Source: Malurus cyaneus samueli (lineage: Eukaryota > Chordata > Aves > Passeriformes > Maluridae). From it: DNA of 64,000 bases. This document shows, piece after piece, positions 1 through 11,729 of the stretch (the first letter of the stretch is position 1; every line of letters begins with the position of its first letter). A model generated the notes under the pieces. It had not been told where the DNA came from. It searched no databases and was given only the letters and a program-made list of their open reading frames with translations. The stretch is from the NCBI GenBank assembly GCA_009741485.1, contig CM019217.1:38673765-38737764 (forward strand), read 5' to 3'. Both the position numbers and the translations under genes were made by a program.

Positions 1-3000
1 GCATACACTGGTTGAAAAAATTATTGTGCCATTTTTCAGTTTCAGCCTGCAGTGGTTTAACACAGCTACTGACACTTTTTCACAATATGAGTTGATACAG
101 ACAAGCATTTTTGAAGAAAGCCCCAAGGCTAACAATAATATTTATATCTTCTGTCATTCATGGAAAAGCAGAGCCAATAAAGCAGGCAAAGGAACTGGTA
201 TGTGTTCCCTTTTGCTCATTAATGTTTTAGCTTATTCTGCGGGTGTTCTGTGGAAGAGTGGTTGCTTTCATTTTCTCATGAAAAGAAAATGCTATATTTC
301 TTATTCAAATCTATTGCCTTTGAGATTCTGCTTTAAGATTTTTCTTGAAGGATGTTGTTCATCTCCTTTACACAGAGAGACACACAGCACAGAAATATGT
401 ATGTACTGAACAATACTGGATTGGCCTTGAAAAAAGAGATGCACTGCAGAAACAGTGACGAATGCAGATGGAGGAACAGAGCAGCTGGTACAATAGGAAG
501 TGCCTACAACCTTCCAGGCTGCATATCTGTTTGAAGGAGGAGGGGAAGGGTTTTCAGAAAGGCAAATCTCTCCTTTCTGTGGTTGCATGTAAAAGCAACC
601 ATGCTGTACTTCTCATTCTGAAGGTCTGTCTTTGATTCCCTTGATACAAAGTATATCCAGTTCCCACTGCTCTTTTCGCTGGCTGAATTGCAACCTGCTT
701 CTGTTCTCTTCCACTGCCCCTTCACTGTGAGGTGCTGCATATCCTTCTCATATTCCTTCAAATTTCAGGAGTGCATTTTTCCTGAGCTCCTGCTCAGGTG
801 TTTAAGAGTCACAACGCTTTCCCTTCTTTAATAACTACTCAATCTCAGAAAGCTTATTAAAAGCATTTATAATCCTAAAGTAGAATGTAGAACAGAATAG
901 AATTTGGGTTGCAATATCCCTGTTGGTACCTGCTTGGGTGGTTTAACAAAACAAACAATTTTCTGCTTATTTTATTCTTTACTATAGTCCAAATATCCCC
1001 TCTACAACTTCAGAATTTGGCAGCAGGGTGGTAGCAGGAAGTTGTGACATGCAGACAGGGCTGATGCTTCACTCCAGCAGCTACTAGAGAAACAAAAAGA
1101 CTTGTGATTCTGAGATAAAATTATCCTTTCTTCCTCTGAGGAATTGAGAGCAGCAGTCAGGGATGTCTGTGCTGATGCATGGGAGCAGAGCCATAGCACT
1201 TTTCTCTCCAGTACGTTTGGATTTGTATTGGTTATAAAGTTGTGTATTGGTTATGAAGACTGATGCACTTTCGGTGCGGAGGGGGGTTCTGTGCATTTCG
1301 TTAGCTTTTTTAAGGTAATTCATTTAAAAAGAGCTGGGAAGATCATTCTGTTCACCCACTCACATCTGTTTATAAAAATATCATACATGCGTTTGGACCC
1401 AAAGCAATTGACAAGATTTTTAATGAAAAATGTCCTTGACAGAACAAATGATAAATAAATTATCCTTTTAAGAGAGAAAATATGCTATTGTAGATGAAAT
1501 TGGACTGTTTAAGTCTGATTTAGAGAGTACTTCTTAATTGAATACAAGAGAGAAGGCTCCTGATCTGGTGACTGGGAAAACATTTGTATATAAAGTACCT
1601 TGATAAAGGCCAAAATAAATAACATTATTTTTACCTTTTTAAAGTACCAAAGTATGTAAAGTAACAAAGTAAATGCCACTGTTTGTGTTGTCTATACAAA
1701 AGGCACATAGCTGATTTGTATGTGTTGTTTGACATAGCACCATAGGCACACTTGCTCACATCCATGGTACTTTACTATTTTAATTCTAGTTTAGTGGATG
1801 TTCACTTTCAAATTAAGAGGACCAAATCTGCTAGAAATAAGTCCATAGAATAATCCACAGGAAAAAATCCAAAGTGTTGATGAATACATGTGAATTGTTT
1901 TTTCATTTTCATGTTTTAAAGTGCCACTGTGTGGAGAGGAGTTTGGAATAAGTTGATTTCTCGTACTTAAAAACCAGTCACAAAAGTCCAGAATAATTCC
2001 ATGTAAGCGTGGACACCTGGCTGTCATACTTAAATTAGGCTTCTAAATTAGAAAGTTGAGTTCTAATGGTGGGTTAAATACTCAGTGAGCTGAATAATGT
2101 TTGAAAGTGATTTTACTTGAATATCAATCCTAGTATAAGAAGTAATAGATTTCATTTAAATGCTGAAAATGTAGTGATGTGAATCTGGAGCCCATCTGGA
2201 GTAGTAGCATTCCAGCTGTTTCTCTTTGTGCCTAATTTCATGGTGGTCAATGAAGGTCTCACAAGCATATATGAGGCATATATGATCTCACCAGATTCTT
2301 ATAGTGCATCCACCTGTTCCTTGTCACTGTTTCTCAGTCATCCACATCATCCTAAACAATGTGAAACAATAAAGAACTACTGAAATGTCATGGGCCAGAT
2401 AGAAAAATCTGGTAATCACTCAAAGTTGAAAGACACGGAAAATTCACAGGAAGATGAGAATGATACATAGGAAGATCAGGGTGACCTTAAAACAGCATTA
2501 ATAGAATTGGAATGAAATGTTCTAGTACAAAGTCAGGTGCTAAGAAACTGCTAATAAAAAGTCTACTGTAAATTAAAAATGAGTGATAAAGACAGAGACC
2601 CAGTTAATAATAGAATCTCTATGCAACAAGAGCTTTGAAAAAGACAAAAGCCTTCCTAGAATGTTTAAATTCAGAGGTATAGGAAGTATTTATGCTTTTG
2701 TAAAACATCTTGGTCAAATTATGATCAATCATAATCCAAAACTAATAGCATATTTTCATGCATATAATTCAAGAATTATCTGGTTAAAGAAAAACACAAA
2801 ACCTAGCAAGAAAAAATCCCTGCCTCGTAAATCACAAGAATGATACAGTATATGTTTGTTCTTATAAGAGAACATTAAATGACAGCCTGATGACTTCAGA
2901 GCCTTCTTTCTTTATGGCAGGTGCCTCTCTCCCCTAACATTTTTATAGCCCTTTACAGCTATCAGCTACAACTCCTGATCCCAGTCCCGTCTGTTTCAAG

Positions 3001-3165
3001 TCATTTGCTATTTTAAATGTGCTCATACTTGAAAATAATTCCAGCTTATGAATTTTAAAACAGTGAACTTTTAAACTGAAAATTTCACAAAAGGGCATTT
3101 GGGATGAACGGGCCATCAGAGGACATACCTTATGGGGCAAGCTTAAAAGATTCCTACTTAGCTTA
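1..3165. other. AT-rich intergenic or intronic DNA, no gene seen
   Basis: Only short reading frames occur here, the longest 127 codons, and none shows a recognisable domain or convincing splice-site pair. I see no CR1 tail or LTR terminus. Around 2266-2285 there is a short direct repeat of gcatatatga. The sequence looks like unique non-coding DNA. Confidence 0.6.
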
Positions 3166-3627
3166 TGTTGAGGAAAGTTTCCAGTCTGACCATTCACGGC
3201 GCTCTCTGGCGCTCACACTCCCAAGTCCGGAAACTTGAACTGCTGGGATGGAACCCCTTCACAGGAACATCCCGAGCTGGTGCCTCCGAGCCGGACCCCG
3301 ACAAAGGAACCCCGGGCTTTTACCCCCTCCCAATCTGTACCTGCACACCTGCTTCACTCTTCCTGCTGGGTCTTCGGCTTCTATCCCCCTCTCCGTGTCC
3401 GCCCATCTCGCTGGATCCACGGCTCTTTATCTCCTTTGCTATCCAAAAGGTGGGTAATTCCCGGCACCTGCCATGCCTCTCATGTCCATGGAGCTGGCTG
3501 GCCTCACCCATCTCCGTGCCCTTTGTTCTCCCCAAGTGCTGGCACTTCATGGCCTCCTCTCAGGCTCACCTCAGCTCAGCTGGCAGCCTGCACACCCAGC
3601 TACCCACCCCAAATGAATTCCTCAACA
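3166..3627. mobile_element. LTR-like element with 10-bp perfect inverted ends (probable solo LTR)
   Basis: The segment begins TGTTGAGGAA and ends TTCCTCAACA, a perfect 10-bp terminal inverted repeat with canonical TG...CA ends. The GC- and CpG-rich composition, for example around 3195-3530, begins and ends close to these termini and contrasts sharply with AT-rich flanks. The flanking tetramers are ctta on the left and cttg on the right, which could be a 4-bp target-site duplication with one change. Its 462-bp length fits a solo LTR. No AATAAA signal is seen on either strand, so orientation is uncertain. A TAAAA-containing box read on the minus strand near 3314-3327, upstream of a CpG-rich stretch, slightly favours the minus strand. 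A short non-autonomous DNA transposon is the main alternative. The reading frames inside it (up to 173 codons on plus, starting at 3165) have no recognisable domain and follow the high GC content. Confidence 0.5.
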
Positions 3628-3705
3628 CTTGGAAAACCTCAGGCATTGCTTTCCATACCAGTCTGCTTGATGCCTTCAGCCGGTAAGTAGTTTGACCCAG
3701 AAAGT
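3628..3705 (+). other. Short spacer with a strong splice-donor-like site
   Basis: Between the two LTR-like elements the sequence CCG|GTAAGTA at 3679-3688 matches the U1 splice-donor consensus well. It ends an open frame running out of the CpG-rich element. It could be a donor used by an LTR-initiated transcript or a chance match. No partner acceptor can be assigned. Confidence 0.2.
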
Positions 3706-4316
3706 TGCTAAGGTAAAAGGTAAAGAAAACTTTAAATAACAGTAACAGTAATGGGTCTGAGTAAACACATTTTCTATTATAAGGATATAAAAGTATAAAA
3801 CTGTAGGAGTTATATTCTTCAATAGCCTTGAAACAGCAGCAGTGGAGAAGCAAGCCCTCAAAATTGATTGCTGTTGAAAGGAATGAGAAGGGAATGTCTT
3901 TACAAACAGACTGATTCTGGGGGTAAGACAAGGCTGATACTGGGAGACAGAAGGAAACAATGGGAAGGATTTTCATAGGAGTTCCTTTGACTGACTTATC
4001 CCAGACTATGTTAATAGACTACAAGTACAGAGACACAGAGATGTATATTGAAAGGAGGCAATGTATGATAGAAGGGGGGGTTTTCATCAGGCATTTCAGG
4101 GAGCCTGTACTCTCAAGTACCTCAACCAATGGGGAAAGAGAGAGGGAACTGCAGCCGGGAAATTAGGATAAAACGAGGCTGCGTCCTCTATGAATTTGAG
4201 AGACCCCATGGGAAATGCCCATGACTTCTTCCTTTATTCATTAATAAAGTTACGTGAGTCCTCTGTCTCCTTTTTGGACATAAACCTCTGGTTCTTGTGG
4301 ATTAATTTTCCTAACA
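3706..4316 (+). mobile_element. Endogenous-retrovirus LTR, 3' part; 5' boundary uncertain
   Basis: The right end ...TTTTCCTAACA at 4306-4316 has the CA terminus of an LTR. The stretch before it has the layout of R and U5: a poly(A) signal AATAAA in attaataaagtt near 4241-4247, followed by a GT- and CT-rich segment. Upstream lies a purine-rich U3-like stretch (gggagacagaaggaaacaatgggaagg, about 3940-3966) that may instead be a polypurine tract. The matching 5' end should resemble TGTTAGGAAA. The best candidates are tgctaaggtaaaa at 3706 or tgttgaaagg at 3872, both imperfect, or a start after the purine tract at 3960. The downstream bases ggctt are not found duplicated next to any of them, so the 5' part is probably rearranged. 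No retroviral coding sequence is seen. Confidence 0.5.
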
Positions 4317-7300
4317 GGCTTTGATTAGTTTAAAAAAGGGATTGATTATGTACATTGTTTGTCGTAGCAGGAGGCTGGGCTTGATGGCGCTTGAGGGAGT
4401 TTCCAGGTTTTAGCCTCTTTAATTTTTTACGATAATTAAGTCCCCTCTTTTTGGCTGATACCAACTTTTAAATTTTTATTTACCTTTCCCAAATTTCTAT
4501 GGTTCAAAAAACATTTTTACCAAAGCAGCGTTTTCTTAACACTAACATAAACTTTCCTCTGAGTTAGTAAAAGACCATTTAATTCTATTACAGCAAAAGC
4601 CACTTGAATCAATTGGAGGCTGTGTGCTATTTCAATCCCAGGGACAGTTAATCCAAGCACTCAGAATGTTATATAGTCCTTTTCCTGTTCAAAAACTGCT
4701 ACATATTTTACCAGGAGTAATTAAACTCCCAACAGTTCAGTGACCTATTGACCTCATGCAAAGATAGCTATCAAGTCAATGACAGAGCTCCAAAAAGAAT
4801 CTTTCTCTAATTCTACAAGTTAGTAAATCTGTTTCTACTCACTAGAAGGTAATAACATAGGCATATTTTTGCTGTATTGTATGTTATGCTATTGTATACA
4901 GTAAGGTACTTTGAAGAAAATAGAAATACAGCTTAACTTCATAATATTGGAGAAGTACTATCATGATGGTAGATTGAGAGCTTTACACAGGCCTAATCTG
5001 TAAAAAAGTTCACTCTTGACATCTTTGTCTCAGTTTTAGAGTTCTTGATGATCCCTAGAATAAGCTACTTGGCTAAAAAAAAAAAAAGTTATAGCATAAA
5101 AATAGAGACTTTTAAAAGGCTGGCAGTAATGAAAGAGCAAAGTTGCACCATTTGTCTCTTTGCATCATTGGGTGTTAACACAGCCTTGTCAATTTTTCCT
5201 AAGTTGACATTTCTAGAACTAAACACTTGCTTAATTCTGGTTTATGTCCCAGAAATATTGGTGGTAAAAACATCTCTCATACATCCCAGTATCTCAACAA
5301 TTAAGTACAAAAAAATGGTACAAGTGCAAAAGTGATGGACTGCCTAGAAAAGTATGTGATGTCTGCTTTCATTGCCAATACTTCGAACAGCAAAGTGTTA
5401 AATCATTTGTGTAGAATTATGTTAACCTGAGTGGTACTGAAACTCTGGAGATTTGTAAATGATAAATAATTTTTGTCTGATAGGGGCATGTGCCCTTACT
5501 AAGTGGTGTCATGCAGAGCAGCTGAAAATGAGACAGTGGGGACATGATGTCATAGTGATATAAGTTTGGGTTGAAAAAAAAAACCCAAGCCCAAACATAT
5601 CACAGAAATTTGAGCTCAAAAACATGATTTATGGAAGTACGTATTTTTCTAGTGTTCAAGAAAATGTTATGCTAGGCCATTTCAAATGAACTCATAATTA
5701 AACAAACGATTGAAAAGGTACTTTGGGACATGTAAGCAAGGGTGAAGATTCACATTAGACTCATGCTAAAAATGTGTGGGCAGCGGGGGGCATCTGCTAC
5801 CTGCAACGATCCCTGTGGATAGTTGCAAGTTATCAAATTTCCAGTGGGTTAAGTACGAGGTAGACACAGTTCTTGATATCATTTGCAAAAGAGAAAATAT
5901 TTCTTTCAAATATCAGTGCAAATATAATCTTGCTTTTGATTGCACTTCAAGTTGTACCATGTACAGCATGAAATAGTGCAAGCCAGGGGAATATAGCAAA
6001 AAAAAAATAGCTGTGAAAGAGGGCAATTCTTTGTATTTATAGATTAAACAAGCCTGTTGTCTTGGGTGATGAAACCATGTATCTCTGCCTTGCCCTCTCC
6101 CACCATCCAGGAAGCATGTTATGGTAAAATTTCCTGCAGATAAGTTTCGCCATATTCAGATATTATGGCTTTCCATCAAGGCAATTGGAAAAAAGTCAGA
6201 TGCTTATATCAGTAATTTATGTCCCGTATATTTCTTAGAGTTCAGTACTTAAACGAGGACAGCACAAAAAGACCCCCAAATCTTACCCTTTACTCTCTAT
6301 TACTAATATAGCGCCAAAAGTTGCTAGGTACTTCTGTAGAACAAAATAGCTTGATTACTGTCAATCACTTGAAACCTCTTAGGTCAGGTACAGGAAGAAA
6401 TCTCGCCATTAAGCACAGTGCAAGCTGCAAAATTCGTCTAGGGAGCAGTGTAATTTATTTTTTGCTGCTCTTTTTTTTCTGAGTTTGGACCAATTTGATG
6501 TGAAATCTTTAAATTCTTTCACTCAGGAGAAAGTCTGACTTCTGACTTCTGTGTTGATATAGTCATTTATTGAAGCTTGTCACCTCATTTGACATGATAA
6601 GGAATAAGAACAATAATGATAGGTGTGTGCATATATTGAGCAAGTGAAAATGAAACACTAAAGGAGAATGTTGCCTCATTATGGGATGCATATATCTTGA
6701 TGGCTCTCCTTTGGAAAATTGAAGAATGTAGTTGCAATTTGCCATGAAAGCTGCGTTTGTTAAAAACCAGCAGATTTATTGCTGGAAAGTGATAGTGAAG
6801 TAAAACACATATAGCAGCCTTTTCCCCTTAGTAAAATACCTGTTTAAGCCTGAAGCTGTGGGTTCTGTCAACCAGTCTGCCATGTAGCTATCTGTAATAT
6901 TTCCTGTGAAGATTGAGTTTCAAGCTGTATTCCAAGTGGCATTCAAATTCTCATGCATCTGTATATTAAGCTCTCTTGTGTGGTTTTTGTATGTGTGCTG
7001 TCTTGAGAAGAAAATTGTGGCTCTGTTTTTAATTGTCTGTCTTCCCAAAACGTTGTCAGGCTAAGGCATATTATCTTATATATCATCCGTGAACAGTTCA
7101 AGATTAATTAGCCTTTCACCCATTCTAAAGGTATCATCTATATCCTGAAGGCAGAGTATGGTGTTTGGCAGCCTCTTCAATCACTTCAAATTCTTCTCTG
7201 TTTACTGTATAAGTAATCTGTGGGAAAATTAAACTGTTCTGTGAATAGAGTAGCTAGAGATGGCATATTCTGTACAATTCCATGGTCTGTATCGGTACAG

Positions 7301-10300
7301 ATTACCCTATTTGAATATTATATAAAGGGTCATAAATATTTTTCACGTATCCTATAATCCTACAACAAATCTGACATATTAATATTCATTCTGTGATTTT
7401 AGACCTTCATGCATTTTTTTTTATTATTTTTCCTGGTAAATATTATTAAGTGCACACAGAAAAAATGAGAGAGCAAATGATAATCAGTTGCAGTGACGAT
7501 ATTTGGATGCTTTACCTATATGAGGATTATTAGGTACTGTCGTAAGCCGATTTAATCGCCTACTTGTTTACTTCCTGAAGTTCCTGCTTATTAGTTCTAT
7601 TTCTTGTGAATTTAAATATGTGGCCAATATCCCCAAGTATGAAAATATGCTGTCTGCTGTAATGGTTGTATGTGCAGTCTGAAAGTACACAGAACACTTT
7701 ATCTAATTGCTTTAGTTTTGTGTATCGTTTGCTTATGATGTTGAGATTTTACTTTAACAGTCAACAGCAAACAAGGAGCAAGGCAGAATGGAGACATGCT
7801 CTTTTCCTGTGTAATGACTGTGAACTGGCACCTTATTATCTCACTGCACACTAGGAGAAGCCCTGTTATTGGGCTTGGCTGTTTACATTAAACATTGGTA
7901 ACCATTGCCTGAGGGTAAAATCCTCAATAAAAGCCTCAGAGATTAGAAAAAATCTGGAGTAAAATGCTATGCTTCCTCTTCTCCATCCTTGTAATGCTGA
8001 AAGGAAGAAAACTTTGACTGTCTACACATGTGTTTTAAGAGTAGTGATTCTGGGAGAAGTCTTTATCGAAAAGGTGAATTTTACAACCTAATCTGACAGC
8101 ATAAGGGTCGGATGTAACCTCATTTCTGCCTTGGCCACTGGTTGTGCGGGCAGGGTTTTCTGCCAGGACATGCTCTGGCCCCAGTGTCTGTGAGTCATCT
8201 GGCTGCTTGTTGCTGCCTGACAATACTGCAGCTGATAGAATCTAAGCTGTCACTTATAAATAAATAAACAGGCTTCCTGCATTGCAAAACCAGCATTCAT
8301 AATGTGAGCTGATGTACCACTGTCTCCATAAACTGCCTTTGCAGAAAATCTTCGTAAGCCAAACAGAAAAATAATGGAAGTATGAGCTTCATTATCTTAT
8401 GTTTCAATATTGCCCTTATTTCAACGCTATTTAAACAAGTTATGCTATTATCCACAAAAAATGTGTTTTCAATATGACTTGCACATTAGCCAAAATGTCT
8501 TGGCCTGGTAAAAAGATGGAATACATGGCCTAGTGCAAATTCTCTATTCTTAATGACTATTATGTATAGTTATATAAGTACTTCCGTAAAAGTATTATGA
8601 AATACTTTTTTTGGAACAGCTAGAAAGACCAGAAATCACTTCCTTGTTGTTTTGCTTCTATATTTTTGCTTAAAGCATATCTAGGTTCTTCTCTGAGGTC
8701 AACATAAAACCAACCAAAATATAATATTTTTCTGTCATTCTCTTATAGAAATTGTTTTACCTAATTTCCATTATATTTGGACTTTTTTTCTGTTCTGCTG
8801 TGTTTCAATCAATACCATTTTTGTTGAAGTGAGATCAGAAGGCAGTGTCTGAATATTATTTTACATGTAAATGAGTTTTGAGCCCCCCTGCCTTTTTTAA
8901 TATCCATTATAAAGATGAGTTTGTGAAATATCGTGGAGCTTTATATAATGACATTGATTTATTCAAGACAGTACTTTGCTTTGCATTGATGCAAAATATT
9001 CTAAAGCTGGTTTAAAGTTATGGATGAGAACAATGGTTGAAATCTTTTGAGAATATACCAAGACACAAAGGCATATGAGCATAAATACATTTCATCCTGG
9101 ATTGGATAATTTTAAAACTCCAGGAAAAGACTCACTAAGGGGAAAACACATGAAATTTACCTACATTTACTTTGGAAATCACAGACTTGGACCTGGTGGG
9201 TCCCTGCATTTCAACTGTGTCTCTTATGTTCCCAGGAAGCTGAGATAGCAGCTACACCTAATTTTACTCAACCTAATAGTCAGTTTTCCTGACTATTTCT
9301 GCTGCAAGTGTACTGGGGCGAGAGGAACAGAAGGTCATCTCATTACACAGTGCACACCTCTCATTTCATGGGAATATGAAATTCAGTCATTGTGTGGATT
9401 TTGGATGTTTCCCATAAAACTGCCAGGAAAAGGGCATGACCTATAATGATCACCAGCATCTATGCTCAATTGAGTGTTACTAGATGAAACAAGAATTCAA
9501 ACTGAGTCTACTCAGTGGATTTGAGATGTAGCTCAGTGAGAATAAAGTGGTCCGAGGACAACAAACTTCTCTTGAAAAAGCAACTGGGAAAACCTGATAT
9601 GAGGCTAAGAAGTGTTTTCTGGACAGGTTGGGATGCAGAATTTTGATAAGATGGAGCAGAGAGTGAAAACAAAATGCTTGCTTACAGTTATTTCTTTTCA
9701 GAAAAAAAATGCACATCACTTGTTTATACAGAAAAGAAAAAAAAAACCCAACTCCTAATTTCTTGCTCTTTCTGTGTAACTATATTCTGTATAATCTGCA
9801 CGTGGAACTTGTCGAAATTCTCATGACTCGTGTTGTTCAGGCTTTCAATATTTCTTTTTGTGAGATATTTCAGATTAGCAACTGGCACCTTGTGTTGAAT
9901 TAAAGAGCAGTTTTCAAATCACTTGGCATCTTATTGGGTGAGAATTGGCAGAATTTCCCTTAATTTCCACCTTTCCGTTGTTCTTATTCTATATTGGATA
10001 GTAAAATATTAGAAAACATAGCAGAGAATAAAAGAAAAAAGAGCAACACCTGGAGAGTTTATTATACAGCACAGGAAAATTCCCCTAAGATACAATCTCT
10101 TTTTACCTAGAGAGAAAAATTCTGTCTGCCTAAAGCAGCATAGTACATTCAAGCCTTTGCAAACCACTCTGCTTCCTCACAGATTGGGGAAGTGCCTCTG
10201 AAAAGAGGGAGCTTTTGAGGTAAAGGGTGATCTGCTCTTAAATTCCTTCCACACGGGGAAAATTCTTAGGCCATGTCATTTCACTCATCTTCACCCCTCA

Positions 10301-11693
10301 AATCAGAAGTGTTTAGGAGAGAGCCTGTTTGTCATGAGTGATGTCTGCAATGTTGTTTTTACTTTTCCAGCTGAAATATTTTCAGCAGTTTTGTAGATTA
10401 ACTTAACGATAAGTTTTATACAAAGTCTGACCATTCCAATTCTTATTTGAGTATGGATGAATCTATGTAAAAATGTATTGTAATTCCATCCGCCTTTTTG
10501 TTTTTGCAATGAGCATATTGTAAATGTGTGACTATCTGCCCTGAAGTATGCAATAGATAAATGTAGACAGAGCATAGGTAATGAGAATGGTTTGTCATGG
10601 CCTTTTAGTCTTCAGGAGCCTAGTATAAATCAAGGGCTAACTCAGCCCAAGGGGCTTGTAATTTTTAGAGTACACTTTTATTTTCCATTTGTATTCTGAT
10701 AACAAGTCATATTTATTATGATCTCACTAATGGCAGGTCTTCACTCAAATATTAAAGAATATATAATTCACAGGTGACTAGAATTGAAAATTAAAAGGCC
10801 CTGAAGAATATCATCCTTATATCATTACTCAAACCATTTGAATGAGAAAATGTGCATTTTGATGAGACAAATAGAAAAGATGTGAATTGAGATAGGGAAA
10901 TTGAAAATTTACGGTATATGAACAGTATTTGCATAAGAACTACCAACTTGTAGGTGATTTACATTTTTTTCACAAATTAAACTATAGCAGAGCAATTGCT
11001 CAGTTATTTATACAGTTAATTATCTGACTATACAGCAAGTGTTTCTCTTATCATATTAAATGATTTAAAGGTTGTCTGCTGCACAAGTGGTATATCGTAT
11101 ATTTCAGTTAAACCCAGTTCACGGTTAAACTGCCCAGTGGACTCCAGTTGAAACTGTATCAAGACCTTTAATTTGGAAAATGTACTTTTGTAAGAGTGGA
11201 AAAAGATGACCAATCAGTTGTCCGGGCCAGCACTAAGGCTTCTGAGGAAAGGAATAGGACTTTGTAAGGCCAATTATCCTTCCGTATTTGGTTATTAATA
11301 GTGTTAAGTCCCAAAGCAGTAGATTCAATACTGCTCTGCAAAGTTCAGCAATAATCTTAGCAGTACTGTAATGTGCTGTAAAAATTACTGTGAGGCCTTT
11401 AGGTTACAGTACTCAGATGGTGGAAGGCCAGTTTTTATTTTCAGTTGGACTCTGCTCTTATTGCTTATGTACGCTCTAGGGGAGGATCAAGTTCCAACCT
11501 CAGACATAAAACTGCAAAGTCAAAAGATTTGTTACTGAAAACTGTATTATTCCCAGGGCTACAGTTGTCTGCAAACCTTCACTCGAACTTCTGAAAACGA
11601 CAGCCCCATTTTTTTGTGTCCCAGGGCTGAGATTCTGAGATGTTTCTCCCTAAACTAGCGTTAGCAGACATCAGGGTGAAAAGGAGGTGGTGA
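4317..11693. other. AT-rich intergenic or intronic DNA, no gene seen
   Basis: No frame exceeds 96 codons and none resembles a protein family. Short homopolymer runs and AT-rich low-complexity stretches are scattered throughout. A 12-bp perfect palindrome gagcaattgctc lies at 10990-11001. The segment near 8035-8223 holds a hydrophilic minus-strand frame of 62 codons with a few CpGs, but no convincing splice sites. I see nothing that can be called a gene or a transposon. Confidence 0.55.
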
Positions 11694-11696
11694 TAC

Positions 11697-11729
<33 letters not shown>
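11694..11729. repeat. (TAC)n microsatellite
   Basis: About ten uninterrupted TAC units are followed by ccaccac. This is a simple trinucleotide repeat in non-coding DNA, probably length-variable. Confidence 0.95.

Noticed and set aside
3165..3690. Three overlapping plus-strand frames of up to 173 codons
   Set aside because: They fall in the CpG-rich LTR-like element. All frames look similarly open, which reflects composition rather than selection on one frame.
8035..8223. Hydrophilic 62-codon minus-strand frame with some CpG
   Set aside because: No convincing splice donor or acceptor, and no recognisable family.
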